Assembly (NCBI RefSeq): GCF_043290135.1
Contig: NC_134705.1
Span: forward strand, 96,117,239-96,181,238
Origin: Rhipicephalus microplus
Taxonomy: Eukaryota; Arthropoda; Arachnida; Ixodida; Ixodidae
Length of the DNA: 64,000 nt
Reading direction: 5' to 3'
Made by a program: the position numbers and the translations under genes. How positions within the stretch are numbered: the stretch's first letter is position 1; each line of letters begins with the position of its first letter. Of this stretch, positions 11,572 through 23,840 are shown piece by piece. The notes under the pieces are model-generated. The model did not search any database. It had not been told where the DNA came from and saw nothing but the letters and a program-made list of their open reading frames with translations.

Positions 11572-12280
11572 GCAACAGCAGCAGCATCAGCAGCAGAAGA
11601 AGAAAGCGCTGGTACAAATCTTGACGCCGCCCAAAGAGGGGACGGAGGCAGCCGCCTGCCAGCCAGCAAACACGGTGAGCTGGACGAGGATTGTGTCTCC
11701 ATCTGCTCCCTTAATTGAGAATCCCGAATATCAGAAAATGGTTGCCGAGAATAAGCAGCTTGCTTTAGAAAACGAGAAACTTCGATGCCAGATTAAGGAG
11801 GAACGCCGGGAGTTCCACAAAATCATATCATCTTTAGAAACCAAACTTGAAGCCAGGCTTAACGCCTTAGAGGCGAACAACAACGCCACTCATGCTATCT
11901 CCAGGGCAACCGTAGCCCACTCTTTGGAGGGAGGAACGGCGAAAGTAGACATACCTCAGAGGTTTAGCGAGGAGGCCCACGTTAGCCAGTTACAGATGGG
12001 GGAACAGTTGCAGAGCTTGCGAAACTTAATGCGAGAACTCCAATCACAACAGCAACGAGCAGCGTCTGAACTCCGAGAGCAGATGATGCAGCAAATGCAT
12101 CAAATGTTTTCGGAGTACAGGAAAGAGTTTGCAGCAGAAACGGAACAACAAAGACGATACGTTAATGACTCAGTTGTAGGCATTCAGCGTGCCATCAACA
12201 AGCGGGTCAGTGTTACCTCCGCGAGCAGTCCACTACCGAAGGACCGTCGAATCACGGAGAAAGCAGACACCCCCCAATAA
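10280..12280 (+). CDS. LINE ORF1, gag-like nucleic-acid-binding protein
   Basis: A 666-residue protein expected to bind the element's RNA and form ribonucleoprotein particles. The N-terminal ~105 residues are acidic then basic. Residues ~110-275 form a folded region of the kind seen before zinc knuckles in I-group gag proteins, possibly RRM-like. Three zinc knuckles follow between about 282 and 340: CX2CX4HX4C (CKVCHSTGHRTDVC), a variant CSTC...H.C, and CX2CX3HX6C (CVICGEDHMTGDKMC). A serine/arginine-rich stretch (~365-390) leads into a polyglutamine tract (~400-440), then a leucine/glutamate-rich coiled coil from ~480 on. The start chosen is the first ATG after the 5' UTR; ORF2 begins 14 bases after the stop in another frame. 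The long polyQ is unusual for this family. Confidence 0.88.
11479..11600 (+). repeat. CAG/CAA microsatellite coding polyglutamine
   Basis: About 40 glutamine codons, mixed CAG and CAA with a few CAT (His), inside ORF1 and in frame. Mixing of CAA with CAG would slow further slippage. In other frames it produces the serine/asparagine-rich and leucine-rich artefact ORFs. Confidence 0.95.
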
Positions 12281-12294
12281 AGGCAGTAGTCACC

Positions 12295-15200
12295 ATGGCG
12301 CGAACTAATTCCACGCAAAACTCCGACCACCTAGAAATCTGGCAGTGGAATTGTCGCACGTTCCACAAACGAGCGGCGGCATTGCAGAATTACATCCATT
12401 CGGCACTAATCCCACCTGATGTAATATGCCTGCAAGAAGTTGGGAACCGTCCCGTCAAATTGCAGGGATATTACACATTATACGATCCAAAATACCCCCG
12501 CGTTGCAGCGCTGGTGAGTAACTTCATGACAGTTGCGCTAGACCATTACGATCAGACTGACATTAATCACCAAATTATCGATGTCTTCCCACAAAAACGA
12601 GGAAAAGTACGAACGAAAATTTTAAACATATACAGTCCTCCCAAAAACCGGAATGACGACTTCGGCCCACTCCTAAACGAGGCAGTTCGAGCCGTTGGCA
12701 CCAGAGATCAATTAGTGGTGGTGGGCGACTTTAATGCTCCGAGCACCGCTTGGGGCTACGTCCGGGATTCACCCAAGGGAGTGTTATTAGAGAACACCAC
12801 GTCTAAATTAGGTTTTACCCTTATCACTCTGCCAACAGCACCCACCAGGCTTGGTAATAGCATTAGCAGGGACACGTACCCTGATTTGACCTTCACCTTC
12901 AACATTAAAAATGCCACGTGGTCAAACCTCGATGAAAACCTTGGTAGTGACCATTATATTCTTAGCACCTCTATAGCATCACCAAAAGTTCGTCGTGTCG
13001 CTGGTGACGTTGTGATGACAGACTGGGTGACCTTTCGAAAGCGCCCTCTGCCGGAGCAAACGCCCTGTGATGTCAGTGGGTGGGTTGCTTTCATTCGAGA
13101 AACGCATGATGCCACCTCTAAGAAAATAGCGCGCACAGTTGAGGCGCCTGCGATAGACCGGCACCTATTGCACATGTGGGATAGTAGGCGACGCCTGATC
13201 AAGAGATGGAAAAAACAACGCCTCAACCGCTGCCTCTACAGGCGAATCGCTGCTCTGTCGGAGGAAGCGAATGAATACGCAACGAAACTTGCCACCGATG
13301 GTTGGGTGCAGTTTTGCGGTTCTCTCCGCGGTACACTAGGGACTAGCCAGACGTGGGCGATACTGAGGTCCATGCTGGAGCCGGACAAATCTAAGTCCTC
13401 CATGAACCGCATTCTTCAAAGAATAGTACACAGCTACCCCGGCACCGACGGAGAGTTGATCCAGGCGCTTAAAGACCGTTATATCGGTACTGATGTGGTT
13501 CCGCCATGTACATTAGAGTACATCGGCAGCGAGAATGCCACATTAGACGCCGCAATCACGAAAGAAGAGGTTTTCGCGGCAGCCCAGGCAGCCAATCGGA
13601 ACTCTGCGCCGGGGTCGGATGGTATAACAAACGCTATGATAAGAAACCTCAGCACTGAGGTTCTTGAGCAGATAACGCAATTTCTTAACGACCACTGCTG
13701 GTCCCAAGGTCACGTTCCTCCGGAGTGGAAGGAAGCCAAAATAATAACTATACCAAAGCCCGGTAAAGCACCATCGCTCGGAGCCCTGCGGCCCATTTCG
13801 CTTACTTCGTGCATGGGCAAGCTCTACGAGCGAGTAATACAGACACGGCTTCAAAATTACATTGAAAAAGAAAATCTGTTTCCCGCTACCATGATTGGTT
13901 TTCGCTCCGGACTCTCAACCCAGGATGCCTTCCTCCTTTTAAAAGAAGAGGTCATGAGTTGCGTACCCAGGGGAGGCGAACATTTGGTCTTGGCCCTCGA
14001 CCTCAAAGGGGCCTTTGATAATGTTTCGCACGAGGCCATTCTCTCTGAACTCAACACAATCGGCTGCGGAAAGCGTACATTTAACTACATTAAATCCTTC
14101 CTCTCTGGGCGGACGGCAACTATTGGGATAGGCGACACGAGGTCGGTGCCGTTCTCGATGCCAAATAAAGGCACACCGCAAGGGGCAGTCATCTCCCCCT
14201 TGCTCTTTAACATAGCTATGCGCAGACTTGCTCACGAGCTCGAAGCAATCCCGCACCTTGGATATACATTGTATGCGGACGACATCACACTCTGGGCTAC
14301 GAAGGGTTCACTGGCGCTGAAAGAGCAGACCCTCCAGGCTGCTGCGACAGCTGTGGCAGAGTTCGCAAGAAATAGTGGGCTGAGCTGTGCGCCTGAAAAA
14401 TCTGAACTCATAAGAATACACAGTAAGTATTACAAAAGTAACGGTGCCATAAACTTACAGGTAGACGGCCATGCCATAGCCGAGGTTACTCAGGCCCGTA
14501 TACTTGGCTTCTGGGTCCAAAGCAATGGCAAAGCCAGTCACACGATAACCACCTTAAAGACTACGGTTAAACAGATAGCTAGAATGATCCGTCGCATCAC
14601 TTATCATAAAAAAGGCATGAAAGAAAAGGATACTCTCCGGCTTGTCCAGGCCTTAGTTTTGAGCAGAGTGACGTATGGCCTACCGTACCACTCACTCGAC
14701 AGAAGTGAGGAGAGCCAGGTGGATGTGCTCATTAGAAGCGCTTTTAAGGCAGCACTTGGTCTACCCACCAGCACACCGACCGAGCGGCTCCTAGCTCTCG
14801 GTATACATAACACTTATGCTGAGCTCAGTGCCGCAGTCCTCATGTCTCAGAGGAATCGTCTAAGTGAAACTTCAGCAGGCAGGGCGATACTCACTAGAAT
14901 AGGAATTTCGCCCCACCCACAGCACATTGATGAGGAGCTGGTCGACGTAGCCCAAGAGGTCCGCAGGCGAATCTCAATCGCACCGGTGCCCAAAAATATG
15001 CATCACGACTTTCACGCTGAGCGACGTACTGCGAGGGTAAACTGGCTTCGAAAGCAATTCGGCTCAGCTTCAAATGTCGCGTACGTCGATGCGGCCAGTT
15101 TCGATTGGCAGAGACACATAATTACTGTTGTCGACAACAACATGACGCTGCTAACGAGTGCCTCCGTACGCACGACCTCGGCTACAAAGGCGGAGACGAT

Positions 15201-15861
15201 GGCCATAGCCTTAGCCTTAAGGTTTCAGGAGCGTAGAGGGGAGCCATCAGTTATTTTATCCGACTCCCAGGAAGCCTGCCGGCTCTTTTTAAGGGGCCGC
15301 CTTCCAGCAATGGGGCTGAGGTTGCTAGGATCCAAACTCACTCACCACCATCGCTTGATCTGGTGCCCGGGACACGCAGGTCTCGAAGGCAATGAAAGGG
15401 CGGACGCTCTAGCTCGTGCGTTTTGTAACCGAGCGGAGAATCCATCTCTTTCATTGACCATGCCAATTTTACCTAGGGAGATTCTAGCTCACCAGCGCTT
15501 CACGCGTCAAAAATGTGGAACACCTCACAGATCCCTTAATGGGGAAGAGGCCACTCACCTTAGAAAAATTCAAACGGATGTATTTCCGCACCTACTGAAG
15601 TTACACGCGATACATCCAACTCTTTACCCGGCTGTATGTCCGTGGTGCGGCGGAAGACCGACTCTCTACCACATATCGTGGGGGTGCGATCGTAAACCAA
15701 GTGACATAACCAATTTTCTCGGCGAACCTTTAACACCTAGTATGGAGCAGTGGGAGGCACACCTCGCTAGCTCGGACCCAGGAGTGCAGCTCGCACTACT
15801 GGATCAAGTCCGGCGGGCGGCTAAGGCCAGTGGAGCCCTGGACGTAGGGCCCCAACCATAA
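12295..15861 (+). CDS. LINE ORF2: endonuclease, reverse transcriptase, RNase H
   Basis: An 1188-residue polyprotein carrying out target-primed reverse transcription. An apurinic-type endonuclease occupies ~14-225, with the catalytic motifs QEV (Glu near 48), GDFNAPS (~143-150) and SDH (~219). The reverse transcriptase spans ~420-760: PGSDG near 438, IPKPGK near 485, ALDLKGAFDNV near 566, GTPQGAVISPLLFN near 626 and the active-site YADD at 660-663. An RNase H domain follows with Asp932, Glu967, Asp990, His1027 and Asp1037, all expected residues present. A C-terminal CCHC finger CPWCGGRPTLYHISWGC lies at ~1115-1131. All catalytic residues are intact, consistent with function. The ATG follows ACC, a fair Kozak context. 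Confidence 0.93.
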   Translation: MARTNSTQNSDHLEIWQWNCRTFHKRAAALQNYIHSALIPPDVICLQEVGNRPVKLQGYYTLYDPKYPRVAALVSNFMTVALDHYDQTDINHQIIDVFPQKRGKVRTKILNIYSPPKNRNDDFGPLLNEAVRAVGTRDQLVVVGDFNAPSTAWGYVRDSPKGVLLENTTSKLGFTLITLPTAPTRLGNSISRDTYPDLTFTFNIKNATWSNLDENLGSDHYILSTSIASPKVRRVAGDVVMTDWVTFRKRPLPEQTPCDVSGWVAFIRETHDATSKKIARTVEAPAIDRHLLHMWDSRRRLIKRWKKQRLNRCLYRRIAALSEEANEYATKLATDGWVQFCGSLRGTLGTSQTWAILRSMLEPDKSKSSMNRILQRIVHSYPGTDGELIQALKDRYIGTDVVPPCTLEYIGSENATLDAAITKEEVFAAAQAANRNSAPGSDGITNAMIRNLSTEVLEQITQFLNDHCWSQGHVPPEWKEAKIITIPKPGKAPSLGALRPISLTSCMGKLYERVIQTRLQNYIEKENLFPATMIGFRSGLSTQDAFLLLKEEVMSCVPRGGEHLVLALDLKGAFDNVSHEAILSELNTIGCGKRTFNYIKSFLSGRTATIGIGDTRSVPFSMPNKGTPQGAVISPLLFNIAMRRLAHELEAIPHLGYTLYADDITLWATKGSLALKEQTLQAAATAVAEFARNSGLSCAPEKSELIRIHSKYYKSNGAINLQVDGHAIAEVTQARILGFWVQSNGKASHTITTLKTTVKQIARMIRRITYHKKGMKEKDTLRLVQALVLSRVTYGLPYHSLDRSEESQVDVLIRSAFKAALGLPTSTPTERLLALGIHNTYAELSAAVLMSQRNRLSETSAGRAILTRIGISPHPQHIDEELVDVAQEVRRRISIAPVPKNMHHDFHAERRTARVNWLRKQFGSASNVAYVDAASFDWQRHIITVVDNNMTLLTSASVRTTSATKAETMAIALALRFQERRGEPSVILSDSQEACRLFLRGRLPAMGLRLLGSKLTHHHRLIWCPGHAGLEGNERADALARAFCNRAENPSLSLTMPILPREILAHQRFTRQKCGTPHRSLNGEEATHLRKIQTDVFPHLLKLHAIHPTLYPAVCPWCGGRPTLYHISWGCDRKPSDITNFLGEPLTPSMEQWEAHLASSDPGVQLALLDQVRRAAKASGALDVGPQP

Positions 15862-15912
15862 AGGCTCTAAAACGCCCCTCTCCCTTTCCCCTTCAATAAA
15901 GTTTTACTCTCT

Positions 15913-15925
15913 CTCGTAAGCAGCT
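15913..15925. repeat. target-site duplication, right copy
   Basis: CTCGTAAGCAGCT, identical to 9,994-10,006. It follows the 3' end of the LINE by direct continuation of its CT-rich tail. Confidence 0.85.
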
Positions 15926-17474
15926 CAGGCCAATGGATTTTTTTTTTACGGACTACCTTCATCTTCCACTCAGCTTACTTTTTTTGTGCACATAGCACAC
16001 GTTAAGGACGCCAGAACGATTAAGAAAGCAAGATATACGAGTAATGGCAGTTTGTGTATCGAGGCGCACAATACTGCTCACGTTATCTCATAATGATATG
16101 GCACCAACGCATCCAAGAAACTACGCTCTTGTAAAGAAGTGCTCCCTCTCACCAAATCTTCTGTTGTTGTGGGCAACAAGCATGATAACAAGACTTGCAG
16201 CTCAAGCACAGATATGCATGGTGCCAACACTACCTAAAAAAGACAACGTTCCGTTTCTCTGCGGAGATTATTCCTTTTTCAACCTTGAACGACACTGAAG
16301 TAGGGCCTACCCTGTAACTAAAAGCAGCACAAACAAGCGACGAAATGCTTACCCGGGTGACAATGTCGCATCGACGCGGTGAAGGCATGGCATCAAACGA
16401 GGCTGCAGCTGTCCAGGCTCCGCAATCCGACGCCGGAGTTCACAAGAGCGGCGACGGCTTTGACGGACAGGCACCCATGCCATATTTGCTTGCGAGGCCC
16501 GATAGAATGACGGATGGCGACTTCCTATGTGACGACGGTCGTAACAAAAGAGTCGGCGAGACGCGCTGACAACCATGACATCCTTGTGCTTGTTACTTCA
16601 GTATAGAGTGTCCACTGTTGACTACGCATTTTTGCTGTCACCGGCGTGAGCAAGCACTGACCGATTGGAGGGCGCTAAAACGTGATGCGGCGCTCACCCC
16701 ATGTAAGCGGCGGGTTACACGATGTCAATGGGTGATAGCAGTCGCCCTGTTTTCTTAGTAAGTACACTGTCAAGCACAGTGAAAGCTTGCGCGAGTAATA
16801 CTGTCAGAATTGCTTCATAGATGGTCTTCACGAATGCCGTATTGTCAACACCACTGTGTTGCTAGAAAGGCAGAAATACTGAAGTGGCTGTAGACTATTT
16901 TTATACGTGAGTTTCGCTCCCACAACACCGCACTGTTATATTTGCCGATTTGCATATCTAACGAGTGAACTAACTCCTTTACGTTAGACGCATGCGCTTG
17001 AAAACCCCCGAGATGGAGCATCCGACGTTTCACGACCTTATCCATTTATGTGGTTGCGATATACACAGATATGCGAAGTTCGTGTAACAGCCCATATTGA
17101 AGGTGTCAATTTGTCTGAGGTTAAATCACCCATACCTTAAAATGGTGTACTTGTAAGGGTCACTTGCTTACAAGCTGCCACAATGCTGAGTAGAATAGAT
17201 TGCTCAATGACAATCTGTGCGCTATTCGTGTCGTCTCCTTGGTGCTGTCGCCTATGCGTTTCGCATTTAACGTTACATTTGCGCACGGTGGGAACTCTTT
17301 TTGGAGTGTACTTTGCTTTATGTCGGCTTTGCACGTTGTTTAATAGAGGACTTTATTTAACTTTAATTTGTTTTACATTTAACTCTAATTTTACATTGGT
17401 AGCGCTCAACTGGTGCCTCGTGCTCATACTTTTGAATGCGAAGCATTTCTGTGCATACTGTGAGCACTTTTGGA
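15926..17474. other. no gene recognised
   Basis: Only short open frames without family motifs. The right end (17,433-17,480) has AATGCGAAGCATTTC beside the CTAT array, a motif pair also seen at 2,425-2,490. Confidence 0.4.
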
Positions 17475-17604
<130 letters not shown>

Positions 17605-17836
17605 GATTTGTGGGGTTTATCGTCCCAAAACCACTATTTGATTATGAGAGACGCCGTAGTGGAAGGCTCCGGAAATTTTGACCACCTGGGGTTCTTTAAC
17701 GTGCACCCAAATCTGAGTACACGGGCCTACAACATTTCCGCCTCCACCGGAAATGCAGCCGCCACAGCCGGGATTTGATCCCGCGACCTGCGGGTCAGCA
17801 GCCGAGTACCTTAGCCACTAGACCACCGTGGCGGGG
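17605..17836 (-). mobile_element. tRNA-derived SINE (Ruka-like), copy 1
   Basis: On the minus strand it starts CCCCGCCACGGTGGTCTAG with an A-box-like TAGTGGCTAAGGTACTCGG (17,802-17,820) and a B-box-like GGGATCAAATCCC (17,770-17,782), so the head derives from a tRNA. The tRNA-unrelated body ends ...AACCCCACAAATC and runs into (ATAG)n. It is about 85-90% like the copy at 32,026. The structure and tRNA-like head match what I recall of the tick SINE Ruka; the name is from memory. The B box has CAAA where CGAA is usual, which may weaken Pol III transcription. Confidence 0.85.
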
Positions 17837-18254
<418 letters not shown>

Positions 18255-19109
18255 TCTAGACCCTCATGTTCGTGAAACGTCAATTGTGGTTTCAGTTCTG
18301 GGTATCCAATTTTAAAAACATTACATATGTGTTCCTATAACAGAGCCGTCACTTATAGTAAACGTCAATTGTGGTTGGGTGCCGTGCACTGGACTTGATT
18401 TGCGTAGCAGTCTCCAGGGCTACCATCCTCGCGAGCACCAGCCTTTCATGTAAGCTTATCGCTTCTGGGGTTGCTAATACTCATGTTTCTATTGGTATCG
18501 CTGTGCTAGCGCAAACTGGTTATATAAACATCTGCAATTCTTCAACATACATCTGTTCGTGCAACATTTCGTGACCTTTCTGTGCGTGCGTCGTTTCATG
18601 ACCTTTCACTGAACAAAATAGTTAAAACACGGTCACATTTCCTCCGATTGCTTCGCATAATGTCGATTCTCAAGGTACATGGGATCTGCCGAATTTTTCT
18701 AGTTATTCTCACCCTGTTCAAGCATGGGTATTTAGCTCTATGGGATTCAGCAACGTAGAGCCTCGAGTCCTGTACTCCGCTGTACTTGGCTGCCGCCGAA
18801 CTTGGTGTAAAAGCTCTACCTGCAAGACTGTGTCTCAGCAGGCGAGCTGTAGCCCCTGTTTCTGCGTACTGGAGAATAACAGTGTTTTTAGTTTGCATAG
18901 AGAGGAAAGAAGGCTAAAGAGGAGGAATAAACAGAGAGAATGACATGCGGCTTAGCCAGTAACTCTCACGTAGGCTCGCTGGAATCTGGTAGAAAAAGGT
19001 GTAAGGGGAGTAGAAGCAAGAGCGAAAAAAAGTTTGCAAAAAGAACCAGAAAAAAAAAAGAAAAAAGGTGAAAAGAGAGCGTTACGTTATACGACAGTAA
19101 AGACGGTTT
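18255..19109. other. no gene recognised
   Basis: Contains a 17-base direct repeat AAACGTCAATTGTGGTT at 18,276 and 18,360 and an A-rich stretch near 19,020-19,080. No coding evidence. Confidence 0.4.
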
Positions 19110-19480
19110 CAAGGTCACAAGCGTTGTACCCACGAAAACTTCCGGTCACATCATTTACATGCTTCTAACTTCAAAACTGAAAGCACGTCCTCAAGTCTTT
19201 TTCAAAGGTGCAGAAAGTTTCTCTTCAGTTTTTCAGATAAAAAAAAAATGGGCTTAAAGTTCAAAGGAATCTTTTATCATTTTATGTGGCTCAAAACAAC
19301 ATTTATTCGAATATATTTTGCCAAATAAGGAAAGAAATGTGTACAGAAGGAGGGGGCTATTTTCTAAAACCCTTCTTGCCTACCTATGCTATTAAGGCAT
19401 ATCGGTGGACAAAACCAGATGCCATCCAGGGTCTGTGTTTGTTAACAGTGAAATGGTCTATAGGTAAAGTTTTTCTCCAA
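19110..19480. repeat. dispersed repeat family, copy 1
   Basis: Shares an ordered series of motifs with 27,045-27,370: GAGCGTTGTACCC / AAGCGTTGTACCC, AAACTTCCGGTC, CAAATAAGG, the CTTGCC-TATGC or CTTGCCCACCGATGC region, and GTGTTTGTNAACAGTGAAA near the end. Both copies are in the same orientation and well diverged. Function unknown; the ORF through this copy is not conserved in the other. Confidence 0.6.
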
Positions 19481-20069
19481 CATCAGTTGTGTGTAGGGAG
19501 CGCAAGAACGCTCTCAAAGCCTTTTGCTCTGAGGACGGTCTCGGTCAATGTTTTAACAGGACCCTTTCCTGTGAAGCCCGATGGTCAAGACTACGTAACT
19601 CTTTTGAGAGTTATTTTCTGGGGCACTGAAGAGCTAGGGTATATTCACAACAGAAATTAGAATGCGAAATTACTCATAAGTAGGTAGTTAAAGTATATAT
19701 CTGATTATTTTTATAAAGTTTCCGAAGTGTAGTTAAATTACACCACAAGTTACCCTGCCACAAAGTAATTCAATTCAAACAGGACCATTCAGATGGAACA
19801 TTGACTAGGTTAAAGGGATTGAAGGCAGATCATCTCTACCTGACGATGTTTCTTTCATTGATACATTTGCCCCGCTAAATGTAATTACATTACATAACTA
19901 ATACAATGGTATTACTGTCTGTGAGAATAAATTTCTCTAAAGAGAAACATTATGCCTAGAACGTGAGCAGCGAACGCACCGCCCTACCCTCGGATTTTAC
20001 CCTCCCCTTCCGGTAAGGAGGCAAACGCCTGTGGTGGTCGACCCCTGCGAGCACAGCAATCTCCGAGCA

Positions 20070-20175
20070 GCTGTGATGTCACGTGACAGGGTGGTACGGT
20101 AATGTCACGTGACAGCAGTACAGAGGTGAGCGGTCCCACGTGGCGGACGGTAGCAACAACTCCAAGATGGCCTCC
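20070..20175. promoter_or_regulatory. paired CACGTG palindromes with YY1-like site
   Basis: Two perfect 12-bp palindromes TGTCACGTGACA lie at 20,077-20,088 and 20,103-20,114; each contains GTCACGTGAC, the consensus bound by MITF/TFE-type bHLH-ZIP factors in animals. A third E-box CACGTG is at 20,137-20,142, and CCAAGATGGCC, a YY1-like motif often just downstream of transcription starts, is at 20,162-20,172. The surroundings (about 19,975-20,230) are more GC-rich than the flanks. No gene could be tied to it; it could be a relic promoter or a repeat. Confidence 0.4.
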
Positions 20176-20639
20176 AAGATTTTGTGCTGGCAGCAAGCTC
20201 TCAATTGAAGAGAGAGCCGCGTTCCAGGCATAGTTTTTATAGGAGGCGTTGCCCTGAGGTTACTTCAGCAAAATAACGTGCCATCATTTTGGAAATTAGT
20301 ACCTAAATGCCTGCGGCATAAAACTTGTTCTTGTTATGATGACGTGCGCCTCATCTCTCGCGAAGATTGCTTGGCCTTTTTTGGCTTTTTTTGGTCAGTG
20401 GCGGTGTTGATACGGGGGCGGAAGAGCTATCGAAGTTTTCTTTTAAAAAATGGCCGTAGCTACGTGCATCGCTGCAAATGTCGTGAAAAGATGATAGTAT
20501 TCTCCAGGCCGTATATTATGAGTCCTGGTGTCATCTGCGGCCACCTGTGATGCTGTTCTCGTACTATTTCAGTCCTCCCAGATGACAGCCCCATATCGTC
20601 GACAGAAGACTATTTTGTGTATATCGTCGTATTTTCAGT

Positions 20640-21400
<761 letters not shown>

Positions 21401-21429
21401 CGCGTTGCACTGTCAGCGCCGCGCGATAA

Positions 21430-21687
21430 ACGCTACAGTCCTTAGAGTTACTTGTGTGTGCTTCTTCTAGTATAAAGACAGACATACATAACATAGACGT
21501 GTTGTTATGGCGCCTCAGATATGTGCAATATTTGCTTTTTTTAATTGACAATTGCACAACTATGAATGCTAAACCTTGAGCAATAATGGAGGGCGCTGCG
21601 GATGGGGTTGGCCATTTGGTGCCGTTTGAGGTATCGTTAGGGCGAACACACAGACAAGTGCACAGACAGACAGAAAGACAGAGAGAC

Positions 21688-21723
<36 letters not shown>

Positions 21724-21772
21724 CAAAATTTTTCCTTCGACGGTCCCCAAGAAAGACTGTCGTCTTCAAAAT
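21430..21772. repeat. ~740-bp repeat family, direct copy 2 (partial)
   Basis: Repeats the first half of the unit at 20,640: CAGATATGTGCAATATTTGC, a (GACA)n run at ~21,662-21,724, then CCCCAAGAAAGACTGTCGTC. The short inverted AAAGAC...GTCTTT motif beside the tetramer run is shared by all copies. Confidence 0.65.
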
Positions 21773-22086
21773 AAAATAAATACCACTGTCTAGGGCATAC
21801 ATGGTTAAGCGCTTGAGACACCTACGCTCTGCTGCTAAGCTGACTGACAGTAGACGAAGCGCGGTGCCATCTTTGACATCTGTTCTCCAAAACTTGTAGT
21901 ACTGAGGAATCCCAGCAGCGTTATTCGAAGCATCGAAACCGGATGCTATACGCGGCGTTTCTGTAGGCCTGCCCCATCGCCACTCGTGAGGTTCAGAACC
22001 CAAAATAAGTTGTCCTTCTTATTAAAGACGATAGTCTTTCTTGGGGACCTCCGACGTAAAAATGTTGGTCTGTCTGTCTGTCTGTG

Positions 22087-23707
22087 TTTTCTTTACTCTG
22101 TTAGCAATTACCTTTGTAAATAGCTTGTACACTACAGGGAGCAAGCTGATCGGCCTGTAATTCTTCAAGTCCTTGTCATCTCCTTTCTTATGTACTAAGA
22201 TGATGTTAGCGTTCTTCCAAGACTCTGGTACCCTTCCCGTCAGGAGACACCTCGTAAACAGGGTGGCTAGTTTTTCTAACACAATCTGTCCTCCATCTTT
22301 CAGCAGATCTGATGTTACCTGATCCTCACCAGCAGCTTTGCCTCTTTGCATGCTCTCCAAAGCTTTTCTGACTTCTTCTATCATTACTGGTGGGGTGTCA
22401 TCTGGGTTACTGCTAGTTCTTATGGTATTAAGGTCGCGGTTGTCTCGGCTACTGTACAGATCTCTGTAAAACTTCTCCGCTATTTAAACTATCCTATCCA
22501 TATTGGTAGTTATTTTGCCTTATTTGTCCCTTAGTGCATACATCCGGCTTTTGCCTATCCCAAGTTTCCTCTTCGCTGCTTTGACGCTTCCTCCGTTTTT
22601 CAGAGCGTGTTCAACTCTCTCCATGTTATACCTTCTTACATCGCATACTTTACGCCTATTAATCAACTGTGAAAGCTCTACCAGTTCTATTTTGTGTGTT
22701 GTTGTTGACACTTTCATGCTTTGACGCTTCTTAATTAGGTTCTTCGTTTCCTGGGAAAGCTTGCCAGTGTCCTGTCTAACTACCCTGCCTCCAACTTCCA
22801 CTGCACACTCTGTAATGATACTGGTCAGATTATCATTCATTGTATATATGCTAAGGTTGGTTTCCTCACTAAGAGCCGAGTACCTGTTCTGCAGCGACAC
22901 TCTGAATTCCTGTACTTTCCCTCTCAGTCCTAGCTCATTGATTGGCTTCTTGCGTATCAGTTTCTGTCATTCCTTCTTCAAGTCTAGGCGAATTCGAGAC
23001 CGTACCATTCTATGGTCACTGCATCGTACCTTGCCAACTACTTCCACATCCTGCACGATTCCTGGATGTGCGGTCATTATAAAGTCTATTTCGTTCTTAT
23101 TTTCGCCATTAGGGCTCCTCCATGTCCACTTGCGGTTTTCTCGTTTTCGGTAGAAGGTATTAGAAATCCGTAAATTATTGCGTTCTGCAAACTCTACTAG
23201 TAGCTCTGCTCTGGCGTTTCTAGTACCGATGCCATAATCTCCTACTGCCTGGTCTCCAGCCTGCTTCTTCCCTACCTTTGCAATAAAGTCACCCATCACT
23301 ATAGTATACTGTGTTTTTACCTTACTCATTGCCGATTCCACGTCTTCATAGAAGCTTTCAACTGAAGCGTCATCATGGCTGGATGTAGGCGCGTAAACCT
23401 GTACTACCTTCATCTTGTATCTTTTATTCAGTTTAATTACAATACCTACCACCCTTCTATTATTGCTATAGTATTCCTCTATGTTGCCAGCTATGTTTCT
23501 GTGAATTAGGAACCCCACTCCCAGTTCTCTTCTGTCTGCCAAGCCCCGATAGCAAAGGACGTGCCCATTCTGTAGCACCTTACAGGCCTCATCTGTCCTC
23601 CTAACCTCACTGAGCCCTATTATATCCCATTTAACACCTTCTAGCTCTTCAAATAGTACAGCTAGACTTCCCTCACTAGATAAGGTTCTAGCGTTAAACG
23701 TTGCCAA
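22087..23707 (-). pseudogene. RTE ORF2, inverted 5' part (endonuclease, RT start)
   Basis: From 23,707 downward: MATFNARTLSSEG, then an apurinic-type endonuclease of ~245 codons with SEVRRTDE, YAPTS, VMGDFIAKVG (the usual GDFNA reads GDFIA) and CSDHRMV. A TGA near 22,966 separates it from a linker frame (22,520-22,900) containing LSIYTMNDNLTS and LGIGKSRMYALRDK. A third frame (22,087-22,384) encodes KALESMQRGKAAGEDQVTSD, PESWKNANI and KNYRPISLLPVVYKLFTKVI, RT blocks 0-2. At least one stop and one frame change make it non-functional. Confidence 0.88.
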
Positions 23708-23840
23708 GTTCAGGTTCCAATGGTGGCCTGTATTCCAGAGATTCTTAGCACCCTCTGCTGCGTTGCAGATCTGACCGCCGCCGTGGTCAGTTGCTTCGCA
23801 GCTGCTGAGGACTCAGGGCCGTGGGTTATTTGGCGTATCC

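Larger units (their letters stand above)
10007..15912 (+). mobile_element. full-length I-group non-LTR retrotransposon
   Basis: A 5.9-kb element with a 5' UTR (10,007-10,279), two consecutive open reading frames and a short 3' UTR carrying AATAAA at 15,895-15,900. It ends in a pyrimidine-rich GTTTTACTCTCT rather than poly(A). A perfect 13-bp target-site duplication (9,994-10,006 and 15,913-15,925) defines the ends; because it begins with CT, the 3' boundary is uncertain by a few bases. The order gag-like ORF1, then endonuclease, reverse transcriptase, RNase H and C-terminal CCHC in ORF2 is that of the I group of LINEs. Neither ORF has a stop or frameshift, so the copy may still be active or is very young. 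Confidence 0.9.

Noticed and set aside
10350..11702. Many antisense and alternative-frame ORFs over LINE ORF1
   Set aside because: Shadows of ORF1, including Leu-rich and Ser/Asn-rich readings of the CAG/CAA tract.
19286..19660. 124-codon + frame
   Set aside because: Lies mostly in a dispersed repeat; the related copy at 27 kb does not keep the frame.
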